Source of the DNA: Ferrimonas sp. YFM
Lineage (GTDB): Bacteria > Pseudomonadota > Gammaproteobacteria > Enterobacterales > Shewanellaceae
Direction: 5' to 3'
NCBI RefSeq assembly: GCF_030296015.1
Contig: NZ_AP027368.1
Span: 124,001-188,000, forward strand
DNA length: 64,000 nucleotides
Shown: one piece after another, positions 54,320 through 63,032 of the stretch
Layout: each line of letters begins with the position of its first letter
Position numbering within the stretch: the first letter of the stretch is position 1
Translations under genes and position numbers: made by a program
Notes under the pieces: model-generated
Seen by the model: the letters and a program-made list of their open reading frames with translations, nothing else
Databases searched by the model: none
Told to the model about the DNA's origin: nothing

Positions 54320-54706
54320 TTTTCGGGAAAAAGGGGGGCTTTAGGCTGTAATTAGCCCCAATCCCGATTTTTGAATCTAATTCGCCCCCTTCCTGCGATA
54401 ATTCGCTCATTCTTTCATCTGCTTAGACTTATATTCCGACTTGGCCGGCATATAAGGTATTTCCTCTGTTTTGCCCTTCCATTGTTTCATTGAGTGCTAT
54501 TCTTGATCTTGATCAAATGAGTTTGTCTCATTAGGTTAGGAAAAGACACGATCGCAGAATCGTGTGCGGCGGAGTGACTCCGGATTAAGCGGTTCCGCGG
54601 TATGCCCAAACCTATTGAGGGGGAGGGGAGCTTCATAGGGCTGTGAATTACTGTGCTGGCTCTCTTCTGGATATTGCAGGTTGCAATACACAGAGGAGCA
54701 GTATTT
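54320..54706 (+). other. 387-bp regulatory leader of the cytochrome oxidase operon
   Basis: No gene is seen apart from an in-frame upstream extension of coxB that I reject. It contains an exact FNR box (54503-54516), a possible -35/-10 pair (TTGATC 54509-54514, TAGGTT 54532-54537), a 7-bp-stem hairpin (54546-54565), a 13-bp palindrome (54570-54582) and a small GC stem (54589-54598). The coxB ribosome site GAGGAG is at 54693-54698. Confidence 0.6.
54503..54516. promoter_or_regulatory. FNR/EtrA binding site (exact consensus)
   Basis: TTGAT-CTTG-ATCAA matches the FNR consensus TTGAT-N4-ATCAA in all ten positions. It overlaps the likely -35 region of the cox promoter, which suggests anaerobic repression. 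Confidence 0.8.
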
Positions 54707-55834
54707 GTGAGACGTTACTTTTCGTTGGTGATCGGCCTGGTGCTGATGCCAACCCTGGCGCTGGCCACGGAATCAGACTACAACCTGACCCCCGGGGTGA
54801 CCGCCATCAGCGAGCAGGTCTACGGCCTGCATATGACCATCTTCTACATCTGCTGTGCCATTGCGGCGGTGGTGTTCGGCATCATGCTTTACTCGCTGAT
54901 CCGACACCGCAAGTCCAAGGGGGCAGTGCCTGCCAATTTCCATGAAAGCACCAAGGTTGAGGTGCTGTGGACGGTGATCCCTTTCATCATCCTGATCGTC
55001 ATGGCGGTCCCGGCCACCAAGACCCTGGTGGCCATGGAGGACCCCAGTGCGTCGGATCTCACCATCCAGGTGACCGGTTCCCAATGGAAGTGGCACTACA
55101 AGTACTTCGACAAGGGCGTGGAGTTCTTCAGCCTGATGTCCACCCCTCAGGAGCAGATTAAGAACGCCGAAGCCAAGGGGGAAAACTACCTGCTGGAGGT
55201 GGACAAGCCCCTGGTGATTCCTGCCAATCGCAAGGTACGCTTCCTGATGACCTCCGACGATGTGATTCACTCCTGGTGGGTGCCCGCCTTCGCGGTGAAA
55301 AAAGACGCCAACCCGGGTTTCATCAACGAGGCCTGGACCAAGGTGGATAAGCCTGGCACCTACCGAGGTCAGTGTGCCGAACTCTGTGGCAAGGACCACG
55401 GCTTCATGCCTGTGGTGGTGGAGGTGTTGCCCGAAGCGGAGTTCGACATCTGGCTGGCGGAGCAGCAGGACTCGGCGGCGGCGGCGGCCCAGGCGGAGAC
55501 CGCGGCCCTGACCGAGACCCTGACTATGGAGGAGTCCATGGTCCTGGGGGAGCAGGTCTATCTCTCCCGCTGCGCTGCCTGCCACATGCCTAATGGTGCC
55601 GGACTCCAGGGGGTGTTCCCGGCACTGAAGGACAGCCCCATCGCCCTGGGCGATCCCAAACCCCATATCGACATCGTGGTGCACGGAAAACCGGGCACCG
55701 CCATGCAGGCGTTCGCGGCTCAGCTGACCAATAAGGAGCTGGCGGCGGTGGTGACCTATGAGAGAAACGCCTGGGGCAACAACGTAGGCGACGTGATTCA
55801 GGCGGCGGATGTGGCTGCCTCCAAGGGACAGTGA
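54707..55834 (+). CDS. coxB: Cytochrome c oxidase subunit II with fused cytochrome c (caa3 type)
   Basis: 375 residues from a GTG start with GAGGAG 9 bp upstream. Signal peptide about 1-20; two membrane segments (about 40-62 and 80-103); then the CuA domain with [10 protein letters not shown] and [12 protein letters not shown], followed after an Ala/Glu linker by a class I cytochrome c domain (CAACH; distal Met in TAMQAF). It takes electrons from soluble or membrane cytochrome c and passes them to subunit I. The fusion defines a caa3-type oxidase. First gene of the cox operon, 11 bp before coxA. Confidence 0.95.
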   Translation: MRRYFSLVIGLVLMPTLALATESDYNLTPGVTAISEQVYGLHMTIFYICCAIAAVVFGIMLYSLIRHRKSKGAVPANFHESTKVEVLWTVIPFIILIVMAVPATKTLVAMEDPSASDLTIQVTGSQWKWHYKYFDKGVEFFSLMSTPQEQIKNAEAKGENYLLEVDKPLVIPANRKVRFLMTSDDVIHSWWVPAFAVKKDANPGFINEAWTKVDKPGTYRGQCAELCGKDHGFMPVVVEVLPEAEFDIWLAEQQDSAAAAAQAETAALTETLTMEESMVLGEQVYLSRCAACHMPNGAGLQGVFPALKDSPIALGDPKPHIDIVVHGKPGTAMQAFAAQLTNKELAAVVTYERNAWGNNVGDVIQAADVAASKGQ

Positions 55835-55844
55835 GGGCAGGCCA

Positions 55845-57458
55845 ATGACTTTAGCAACGCGAGAGAATCAGGCCGACGTCGGCCACATCGAGACCCCTGA
55901 ACAGGAGCACCATCATGCCCCCCGTCGGGGATTGAAGCGCTGGTTGCTGACCACCAATCACAAGGAGATCGGTACCCTCTATCTGTGGTTCAGCTTCACC
56001 ATGTTCCTGGTGGGCGGGGCCATGGCCATGGTGATCCGGGCGGAGTTGTTTCAGCCCGGCTTGCAGCTGGTGGAACCCAACTTCTTTAACCAGATGACCA
56101 CGGTACACGGCCTGGTGATGGTGTTTGGCGCCGTGATGCCCGCCTTCACCGGCCTGGCCAACTGGATGATCCCCATGATGATTGGGGCGCCGGACATGGC
56201 CCTGCCCAGGCTGAATAACTGGAGCTTCTGGATCCTGCCTTTCGCCTTCGCCATGCTGCTGGGCAGCTTGTTTATGGAGGGGGGCGGTCCCGCCTTCGGC
56301 TGGACCTTCTATGCACCGTTGTCTACCACCTTCAGCGGCGACTCCACCGCCCTGTTTGTGTTCTCGGTGCACATCATGGGGATCAGCTCCATCATGGGGG
56401 CAATCAACGTCATCGTTACCATAGTCAACCTGCGGGCACCGGGGATGACCTACATGAAGATGCCCCTGTTTGTCTGGACCTGGCTGATCACCGCTTTTTT
56501 GCTGATCGCGGTGATGCCGGTGCTGGCGGGGGCGGTGACCATGGTGCTCACCGACAAGTACTTCGGCACCAGCTTCTTTGACGCGGCCGGGGGGGGGGAT
56601 CCTGTGCTGTTCCAGCACATCTTCTGGTTCTTCGGTCACCCCGAGGTGTACATCATGATCCTGCCGGCCTTCGGCATAATCTCGGCCATTGTGCCGGCCT
56701 TCAGCCGCAAACGGCTGTTTGGCTATGCCTCCATGGTGTACGCCACCGCCTCTATCGCCCTGCTCTCCTTCATCGTTTGGGCACACCACATGTTTACCAC
56801 AGGGATGCCGGTGGCGGCGGAGCTGTTCTTCATGTACTGCACCATGCTGATCTCGGTGCCCACTGGGGTGAAGGTGTTCAACTGGGTGGCCACCATGTGG
56901 CGAGGGGCCATCAGCTTTGAGGCGCCGATGATGTTTGCCCTGGCCTTCATCGTGCTGTTTACCATAGGCGGCCTGTCTGGGCTGATGCTGGCGATTACGC
57001 CGGTGGACTTTCAGTACCACGACACCTACTTCGTGGTGGCTCACTTTCACTATGTGCTGGTCAGCGGCGCGGTGTTCTCCATCATGGCCGCCGCCTACTA
57101 CTGGCTGCCCAAGTGGACCGGCCATATGTACAGTGAAACCCTGGCCAAGTGGCACTTCTGGTGCTCCATCATCTCGGTCAATCTGCTGTTCTTCCCCATG
57201 CACTTCCTGGGGCTGGCGGGGATGCCGAGACGGATTCCTGATTACGCCCTGCAGTTTGCCGACATCAACAAGATCGTCTCCATCGGCGGCTTTGCCTTCG
57301 GCCTGTCACAGCTGATCTTCCTGGCCCTGGTAATCAAGTGCATTCGTGGCGGTGACAAGGCCCCGGCCAAGCCCTGGGACGGCGCCGAAGGCCTGGAGTG
57401 GAGTGTGGCGTCGCCGGCACCGCTGCACACCTTCGATACCCCGCCCGAGGTGAAGTGA
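55845..57458 (+). CDS. coxA: Cytochrome c oxidase subunit I
   Basis: 537 residues from the ATG giving MTLATRENQ; twelve membrane segments. Heme and CuB ligands are in [23 protein letters not shown] (His and the cross-linked Tyr), WAHHMF and [14 protein letters not shown]. It reduces O2 to water at the heme a3-CuB site and pumps protons through type A1 channel residues. It overlaps ctaG by 1 bp (TGATG). Confidence 0.97.
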   Translation: MTLATRENQADVGHIETPEQEHHHAPRRGLKRWLLTTNHKEIGTLYLWFSFTMFLVGGAMAMVIRAELFQPGLQLVEPNFFNQMTTVHGLVMVFGAVMPAFTGLANWMIPMMIGAPDMALPRLNNWSFWILPFAFAMLLGSLFMEGGGPAFGWTFYAPLSTTFSGDSTALFVFSVHIMGISSIMGAINVIVTIVNLRAPGMTYMKMPLFVWTWLITAFLLIAVMPVLAGAVTMVLTDKYFGTSFFDAAGGGDPVLFQHIFWFFGHPEVYIMILPAFGIISAIVPAFSRKRLFGYASMVYATASIALLSFIVWAHHMFTTGMPVAAELFFMYCTMLISVPTGVKVFNWVATMWRGAISFEAPMMFALAFIVLFTIGGLSGLMLAITPVDFQYHDTYFVVAHFHYVLVSGAVFSIMAAAYYWLPKWTGHMYSETLAKWHFWCSIISVNLLFFPMHFLGLAGMPRRIPDYALQFADINKIVSIGGFAFGLSQLIFLALVIKCIRGGDKAPAKPWDGAEGLEWSVASPAPLHTFDTPPEVK

Positions 57459-58006
57459 TGGCTGGCCGAGACGCGAACCGCGCCCTGGTGACCCGGCTGC
57501 TGCTGGTCACCCTGGGGATGTTCGGCTTTGGTTTTGCCCTGGTGCCCCTCTACGACGTGTTCTGTGAGGTGACCGGCATCAATGGCAAAACCGGCGGCCC
57601 GGCCACGGCCCAGGTGTCGGGAGTCAACCGGGAGCGCCTGGTGACCGTGGAGTTTGTTACCTCGGTCCACAGCGCCATGCCCTGGGAGTTTGAGCCGGAG
57701 ATCAACCGCATTCAGGTGCACCCCGGGGAGACCAAGCAGGTGGCCTTCCTGGCGCGCAACCTGTCCGGTGACGCGATCATCGGTCAGGCGATCCCTTCGG
57801 TGAGCCCGGGCCAGGGGGCACTCTATTTCTCCAAGATCGAGTGCTTCTGTTTCAATCACCAGCCCCTGGGCGCGGGCGAACAGACCAAGATGCCGCTGCT
57901 GTTCTATCTGGATCCGGCACTGCCGGAGGAGATTCAGACCCTGACCCTGTCATACACCCTCTACAACGTCACCGACAAGGTGCAAGAGCGTGGCAAAGGA
58001 GTGTAA
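57458..58006 (+). CDS. ctaG: Cytochrome c oxidase assembly protein CtaG/Cox11
   Basis: 182 residues. One N-terminal membrane segment (about 12-32) and a periplasmic Ig-like domain with the copper-binding C129-F-C131 (ECFCFNHQ) motif. It inserts copper into the CuB site of subunit I. Position between coxA and coxC is the standard order in proteobacteria, and the coding frames are nearly contiguous. Confidence 0.95.
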   Translation: MAGRDANRALVTRLLLVTLGMFGFGFALVPLYDVFCEVTGINGKTGGPATAQVSGVNRERLVTVEFVTSVHSAMPWEFEPEINRIQVHPGETKQVAFLARNLSGDAIIGQAIPSVSPGQGALYFSKIECFCFNHQPLGAGEQTKMPLLFYLDPALPEEIQTLTLSYTLYNVTDKVQERGKGV

Positions 58007-58010
58007 TCCG

Positions 58011-58883
58011 ATGAAGCACGAAAAGTACTATGTACCTGAACAGAGCTACTGGCCCATCGTGGGCGCAGTGGGGCTGTTTCTCATTGCCCTGGGGGCCGGC
58101 AACTATGTCGGGGGCCTGAAATCTGGTGACACCGGCATCTTTGGTTATGTACTGCTGTCCGGGATTGCGGTGATTGTGGTGATGGTGGTGGGCTGGTTCC
58201 GTAACGTGATTGACGAGTCCATGGCCGGCCTCTACTCCAAGCAGATGGACCGCTCCTTCCGGCAGGGGATGTCCTGGTTCATCTTCTCCGAGGTGATGTT
58301 CTTCGCCGCCTTCTTCGGCGCCCTGTTTTACGCCCGGATGATTGCGGTGCCCTGGCTGGGGGGCGAGGGCAACAACGCCATGACCAATGAGGTGCTCTGG
58401 CCGGGGTTTGAAGCGATCTGGCCCCTGGAGACCACCCCGTCCGGGCAGACCACTCAAGCCATGGGCTGGCAGGGACTGCCGCTGTACAACACCCTGATCC
58501 TGCTGACCTCCTCCATTACTCTGCACTTTGCCCATCTGGGGCTGGAACAGAACCGGCGCAAGGCGCTCACCCTGTGGCTGGGGGGGACCATATTGCTGGG
58601 GCTGGCGTTTCTGGTGCTGCAGGCGGAGGAGTATGTGCACGCTTACCAGGAGATGAACCTGACCCTGAGCTCAGGGGTGTACGGCAACACCTTCTTCCTG
58701 CTGACCGGGTTCCACGGACTGCACGTGACCCTGGGGACCATCATGCTGCTGGTGATGTTCTTCCGGGTGGTCAAAGGCCACTTCACCCCGGAAAACCACT
58801 TTGGGTTCCAGGCCACCAGCTGGTACTGGCACTTTGTGGACGTGGTGTGGCTGATGCTGTTTGTGTTTGTCTACATCCTGTAA
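58011..58883 (+). CDS. coxC: Cytochrome c oxidase subunit III
   Basis: 290 residues with seven membrane segments and AAAGGAG upstream of the ATG. Typical motifs are MSWFIFSEVMFFAAFFGALF and the C-terminal GFQATSWYWHFVDVVWL. Subunit III stabilises the oxidase and its proton uptake. It closes the structural part of the operon. The next gene is on the opposite strand. Confidence 0.96.
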   Translation: MKHEKYYVPEQSYWPIVGAVGLFLIALGAGNYVGGLKSGDTGIFGYVLLSGIAVIVVMVVGWFRNVIDESMAGLYSKQMDRSFRQGMSWFIFSEVMFFAAFFGALFYARMIAVPWLGGEGNNAMTNEVLWPGFEAIWPLETTPSGQTTQAMGWQGLPLYNTLILLTSSITLHFAHLGLEQNRRKALTLWLGGTILLGLAFLVLQAEEYVHAYQEMNLTLSSGVYGNTFFLLTGFHGLHVTLGTIMLLVMFFRVVKGHFTPENHFGFQATSWYWHFVDVVWLMLFVFVYIL

Positions 58884-58895
58884 GCGCAGCGAAGA

Positions 58896-59111
58896 TCAGT
58901 AGGGGCGGGGGTTGGGGGCGATCCAGCCTCCCATCATCGCCAGGATCAGCAGGATGATGACAAAGGCGGAGAGAGCCACCCGCCGTCCCAGGAAGTGGCT
59001 CATGGATTTAGGGGCGTCCTTGCTCCTGAGCATCATCACCAGGGCCCGGCCCAGGTTGAAGATGATGAACAGCAGCAGGGCGACGATCAGCAGTTTGATG
59101 GCGAGTTCCAT
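58896..59111 (-). CDS. DUF2909 small membrane protein
   Basis: 71 residues with two membrane segments (LAIKLLIVALLLFIIFNLG and ALSAFVIILLILAMMGGWI) joined by a basic loop. The chosen ATG gives MELAIKLL; a longer frame upstream runs into the SURF1 start. A reversed small gene of this type between coxC and SURF1 is common in Pseudomonas and Shewanella relatives. It may help oxidase biogenesis, but no role is shown. Confidence 0.75.
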   Translation of the reverse strand: MELAIKLLIVALLLFIIFNLGRALVMMLRSKDAPKSMSHFLGRRVALSAFVIILLILAMMGGWIAPNPRPY

Positions 59112-59151
59112 GGCAGTGTCCCGTGGCAACCGCCCCGAGTGATGGAAGCGG

Positions 59152-59871
59152 ATGATAAAGAAGGTCCTTGTTCCTCTGGTTACTTTGCTGACATTTTGCG
59201 CACTGGTCAAGCTGGGCTGGTGGCAACTGCAGCGGGCGGAGGAGAAGCGGGACCTGCTGGCTCAGATGGTCCAGAACGGCCGGGTGGCGCTGCGTTGGGA
59301 ACAGCTCAGTGACGAGCCTGCCCTGACCGGGCGACCGCTGAACATCAGCGGTGTCCCCCGGACCGAGCACAGTCTGCTGCTGGATAACCGCACCCTGTCA
59401 GGTCGGGTGGGCTATCAATGGCTGCTGCCCCTGGAGGTGGTTCCGGGAGAACCCTGGCTGCTGCTGGACATGGGGTTTGTGCCATCAGGACGAGACAGGG
59501 CCGTGTTGCCTGAGTTGCCACAAGTGGCCCAGCAGCTGCAATTGGAGGGGCGGCTCTATCGCCCGGGGCACAACCCCCTGGCGAACCGGCTATTGCCGGA
59601 GCCCGGGGCGGTGACCCGAATTCAGGCGGTGAACTTTCAGGAGCTGTCCGCCTGGCTGGAGCGCCCGCTGCACCCCTGGTTGCTGTTTGTGGACCAACCT
59701 GCAGACCTGGGTTTCGAGCGACACTGGCGGCCGGTGACCCTGTCCCCGGAGCGGCATCAAGGCTATGCCATGCAGTGGTTCGGCCTAGCCTTGGCCTGGG
59801 TGGTGGTGGTGGCCCTGGTGTGGCGCCGCCCAACAACACGTGTTCAGGCACCCAACTCCATTGAGTCCTGA
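59152..59871 (+). CDS. SURF1-family cytochrome oxidase assembly protein
   Basis: 239 residues with membrane segments at the N-terminus (about 4-22) and near the C-terminus (about 204-224), flanking a periplasmic domain. Signatures are KLGWWQLQRAEEK, the central GRPLNISGVP and the C-terminal HQGYAMQWFGLALAW. It aids heme a insertion into subunit I. It is divergent from the DUF2909 gene by 40 bp, so a promoter must lie there. Confidence 0.92.
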   Translation: MIKKVLVPLVTLLTFCALVKLGWWQLQRAEEKRDLLAQMVQNGRVALRWEQLSDEPALTGRPLNISGVPRTEHSLLLDNRTLSGRVGYQWLLPLEVVPGEPWLLLDMGFVPSGRDRAVLPELPQVAQQLQLEGRLYRPGHNPLANRLLPEPGAVTRIQAVNFQELSAWLERPLHPWLLFVDQPADLGFERHWRPVTLSPERHQGYAMQWFGLALAWVVVVALVWRRPTTRVQAPNSIES

Positions 59872-59919
59872 ACTTAATCCGCCCTCAACCGACGATGGGC
59901 GACCAGTAGAGGAGAGCCT

Positions 59920-60453
59920 ATGAACTCCCGAGCACCATTGATTCTATTGTTACTCGCCTTTGTGGTTCCGGTGGCGGCGGCCTACCTGGTGCTCAATCAG
60001 GGGTGGTATCAGGGAGGCAGTACCAACAAGGGGACCCTGCTGGACAGCCTCGATTATCAGGCCATGGCTCAGTCGAATCCGGCTGAGCGGCAGTGGCAAC
60101 TGCTGACCCTGGTTCCTGCCCACTGCGATGCCCAATGTGAAGACCGACTGACGGCATTGCAACAGATCCATGTGGCTCTGGGGCGGGAGAAGACCCGGGT
60201 GGTGCCCGTACTCTATCTGCAACAGGGCCAGAGTGAGGCCACCCGTCTGCTCAGCGAACGAGGGTTCGCCACTGCCAAAGCCAATGAGCAGATCAGCCAG
60301 TGGCTCCAACGTTATCCCCTGGTGATTGTCGACCCTATGGGGCAGTGGGTCATGGGCTATGAGCCCGCCGAGGGGCGGGAGCAGCAGATTGCCCAGGGCA
60401 AGGCGCTGCTGACGGATCTGCGCAAGATGCTCAAGCTGTCCCGCATCGGATAG
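59920..60453 (+). CDS. Sco-like membrane-anchored protein with C-x3-C motif
   Basis: 177 residues. An N-terminal anchor (about 5-25) is followed by a thioredoxin-like domain with C69-D-A-Q-C73, the spacing of Sco copper chaperones, and a VVPVLYLQQ strand. The rest does not match classical Sco proteins, and the conserved metal-binding His is not evident. Similar genes sit between SURF1 and ctaA in related bacteria and are annotated only as oxidase-associated. A thiol or copper role in CuA assembly is inferred. It lies 8 bp before ctaA. Confidence 0.7.
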   Translation: MNSRAPLILLLLAFVVPVAAAYLVLNQGWYQGGSTNKGTLLDSLDYQAMAQSNPAERQWQLLTLVPAHCDAQCEDRLTALQQIHVALGREKTRVVPVLYLQQGQSEATRLLSERGFATAKANEQISQWLQRYPLVIVDPMGQWVMGYEPAEGREQQIAQGKALLTDLRKMLKLSRIG

Positions 60454-60461
60454 GAGGCAGG

Positions 60462-61448
60462 ATGAATCGATTGATACTGGCCACCGCTCTCCTCGCCTTT
60501 ACCGTGATTTTGGTGGGGGCCTTTACCCGCCTCACCGATGCCGGTCTGGGGTGCCCGGACTGGCCCGGGTGCTACGGTTTCCTGACGCCCACCGCGGCTC
60601 AGGCCAATGCGGATCTGGCCCTGAGTCGCTACCCGGACAGGCCGCTGGAGGTGGCCAAAGCCTGGGCCGAGATGGGCCACCGTTATGTGGCCTCCCTGCT
60701 CGGCCTGATGATCCTGGTGATTGCGGTCAAATGTTGGCGCACACATCAGCGGGGACATGGCCTGGCCCTGGCGGCCCTGGTGCTGTTTCAGGGGGCTCTG
60801 GGGATGTGGACGGTCACCCTCAACCTGATGCCTGTGGTGGTGATGGGCCACCTGCTTGGCGGCCTGACGCTGTTTTGCCTGCTGATTCTGCTGTGGCTCC
60901 GGCGTCGGCCCCATCTGCCGGCGGCCTTGCCCGCCCTGGCGGTGCCCGCAGCCCTGGCGCTGGTGGCGCTGGTAATGCAGATCGCCCTGGGGGGCTGGAC
61001 CTCCGCCAACTACGCGGCGGTGGTCTGCACCACCCTGCCGGTGTGCGAAGGGAGCTGGTGGCAGAATTTGGATTTTGCCTCTGCGTTTCGCCTGATTCAG
61101 CCCCAGGCCGAAAGCTATGAGTTCGGCACCCTGGATTACGCGGCGCGAATGACCATTCATGTGACCCACAGGCTGTGGGCGGTGGTGACCGCGGCCCTGC
61201 TGTTCTATCTGGCCTGGCAGCTGATGCGTCGCCCGCTGTGGCGCCCTCTGGGGCTGGCTATCGCCCTGATGACCCTGCTGCAGGTTGGACTGGGTCTTGC
61301 CAATGTGCTGTTCCAACTGCCCCTGGCAGTGGCAGTGGCGCACAACGGTGGCGGCGCCCTGCTGGCGATGCTGCTGGTCAGTACCAATTATCTGCTGCGG
61401 GCCCGGGCCCCCAGTTCAAGCCCTGTGGGGGAGGAGGCGCCATGCTGA
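60462..61448 (+). CDS. ctaA: Heme a synthase (COX15/CtaA)
   Basis: 328 residues with eight membrane segments in two similar four-helix halves. Ligand-region motifs include [42 protein letters not shown] and [11 protein letters not shown]. It oxidises the heme o methyl group to formyl, giving heme a. The 3' end overlaps ctaB by 7 bp. Confidence 0.95.
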   Translation: MNRLILATALLAFTVILVGAFTRLTDAGLGCPDWPGCYGFLTPTAAQANADLALSRYPDRPLEVAKAWAEMGHRYVASLLGLMILVIAVKCWRTHQRGHGLALAALVLFQGALGMWTVTLNLMPVVVMGHLLGGLTLFCLLILLWLRRRPHLPAALPALAVPAALALVALVMQIALGGWTSANYAAVVCTTLPVCEGSWWQNLDFASAFRLIQPQAESYEFGTLDYAARMTIHVTHRLWAVVTAALLFYLAWQLMRRPLWRPLGLAIALMTLLQVGLGLANVLFQLPLAVAVAHNGGGALLAMLLVSTNYLLRARAPSSSPVGEEAPC

Positions 61449-62347
61449 AGGCGATTGGATGGAGTAAGGGGCGTCAGGGGCTGGCGTGGCGGGATCTGCT
61501 AGAGATGACCAAGCCCAAGGTGGTGCTGTTGATGCTGGTTACTGCCCTGGTGGGCATGGCTCTGGCTTCTCCCGGGATGGTCTCCCCCAGGGTGCTGATC
61601 CTGGGGCTGAGCGGCATCGGCTTGATGGCCGGTGCGGCGGCGGCGGTCAATCACCTGCTGGATCGGCAGATCGATCTTAAGATGGCCCGGACCCACAAAC
61701 GGCCGGTGGCCACCGGCCGGGTCTCGCCGTTTCAGGGGGGGATGTTTGCCCTGGTGATCGGCACCCTGGGGTTTGTGATCCTCTACGGCTTCATCAACCC
61801 GTTGACCGCCTGGCTGACCCTGGCCAGCCTGGTGGGCTATGCCCTGGTGTACACCGGCTTTCTCAAGCGGGCGACGCCGCAGAATATCGTCATAGGCGGG
61901 CTGGCGGGGGCCATGCCGCCGCTGCTGGGCTGGACCAGTGTTACCGGGGACCTCCATGGCCACGGCCTGCTGCTGGTGATCATCATCTTTACCTGGACGC
62001 CGCCCCACTTCTGGGCCCTGGCCATTCACCGCCGGGAAGAGTACGCCAAGGCCGACATCCCCATGCTGCCGGTGACCCATGGGGTGGAGTACACCAAGAC
62101 CTCCATACTGCTCTATAGCTTCCTGCTGGTGATCGCCTGCATGTTGCCCGTTCTGGTGGGCATGAGCGGCGCCCTCTATCTGGCGGGCTCCACCATCCTG
62201 AGTCTGTGGTTCCTGGCCCGGGCCTGGCAGCTCAAGTTTGCCCCTAAGCCGGATTCGGCCATCAAGCTGTTCCTGCTCTCCATTTGGCAGTTGCTGGCGC
62301 TGTTTGTGCTGATTCTGGTGGATCACTATCTGGGGGTGGCACTGTGA
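61442..62347 (+). CDS. ctaB: Heme o synthase (protoheme IX farnesyltransferase)
   Basis: 301 residues, a UbiA-type prenyltransferase with about nine membrane segments. The prenyl-diphosphate motif is [19 protein letters not shown] and the second motif region includes YTGFLKR and [12 protein letters not shown]. It adds farnesyl to protoheme, making heme o for CtaA. The chosen ATG overlaps ctaA and is preceded by GAGGAGGCG. The Sco gene follows with a 4-bp overlap. Confidence 0.95.
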   Translation: MLKAIGWSKGRQGLAWRDLLEMTKPKVVLLMLVTALVGMALASPGMVSPRVLILGLSGIGLMAGAAAAVNHLLDRQIDLKMARTHKRPVATGRVSPFQGGMFALVIGTLGFVILYGFINPLTAWLTLASLVGYALVYTGFLKRATPQNIVIGGLAGAMPPLLGWTSVTGDLHGHGLLLVIIIFTWTPPHFWALAIHRREEYAKADIPMLPVTHGVEYTKTSILLYSFLLVIACMLPVLVGMSGALYLAGSTILSLWFLARAWQLKFAPKPDSAIKLFLLSIWQLLALFVLILVDHYLGVAL

Positions 62348-62967
62348 GTCGCGCATTGACCCTGGCCATTGCCCTGGTGGCACTGGCTGCCGGAGCCATG
62401 CTGGCCCTGTGGAGCAGCAAGCCGCCCCAGGTCTCGGCCCTGTGGCTTCCCGAACCCAGACCCCTGGCTTCTTTTGAGCTGACCGATGACATGGGGCGCC
62501 CCTTCAACAACGACAGCCTCCAGGGGCAGTGGACCCTGCTGTTTATGGGGTTTACCTCCTGCCCAGATGTTTGTCCGGGCACCATGGCTCGTCTGGCATC
62601 CAGCTATGACGAGCTGTCCAAGGCGGTGCCGCTGCAGGTGGTGCTGCTGTCGGTGGACCCTCAGCGGGACTCCGCCGAGCGGCTGCACCAGTACGTGACC
62701 TACTTCAATCCGCAGTTTCGCGGCATCACCGGTCCCCACGATCAGCTGTATGGCCTGAGCCGCAGCATGGGCCTGGTGTACGCCATGGTGGAGAGCGACG
62801 GGGCGGACGGTTACTCGGTGGACCACAGCGCGGACATCGCCCTGATCAATCCCAGGGGAGAGCTGGAAGCCCTGTTCCGGCCCCAGGGGGAGCCCGGTGA
62901 ACTCCGATTGGTCTCCATGGGGCACATCCGCGACGATCTGCCCAAGATCGCCGCCTATGGTGGCTAG
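62344..62967 (+). CDS. Sco-family copper chaperone
   Basis: 207 residues from a GTG overlapping the ctaB stop (GTGA). One N-terminal membrane anchor (about 5-24) and a thioredoxin-like domain with the copper ligands C73-P-D-V-C77-P and H161 ([10 protein letters not shown]). It delivers copper to, or reduces, the CuA cysteines of subunit II. It is the last gene of the ctaA-ctaB-sco segment. No clear terminator is seen before the next gene 65 bp away. Confidence 0.94.
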   Translation: MSRALTLAIALVALAAGAMLALWSSKPPQVSALWLPEPRPLASFELTDDMGRPFNNDSLQGQWTLLFMGFTSCPDVCPGTMARLASSYDELSKAVPLQVVLLSVDPQRDSAERLHQYVTYFNPQFRGITGPHDQLYGLSRSMGLVYAMVESDGADGYSVDHSADIALINPRGELEALFRPQGEPGELRLVSMGHIRDDLPKIAAYGG

Positions 62968-63032
62968 TGGTTGAGTCCATCCTCCGGAGTGTGATGTACT
63001 GACTTAATCTTCAGTGGATACAAGGATGTATC

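Noticed and set aside
55851-57203. A 450-codon minus-strand frame opposite coxA
   Set aside because: Antisense shadow; its His and Gly richness mirrors membrane-protein codons of coxA.
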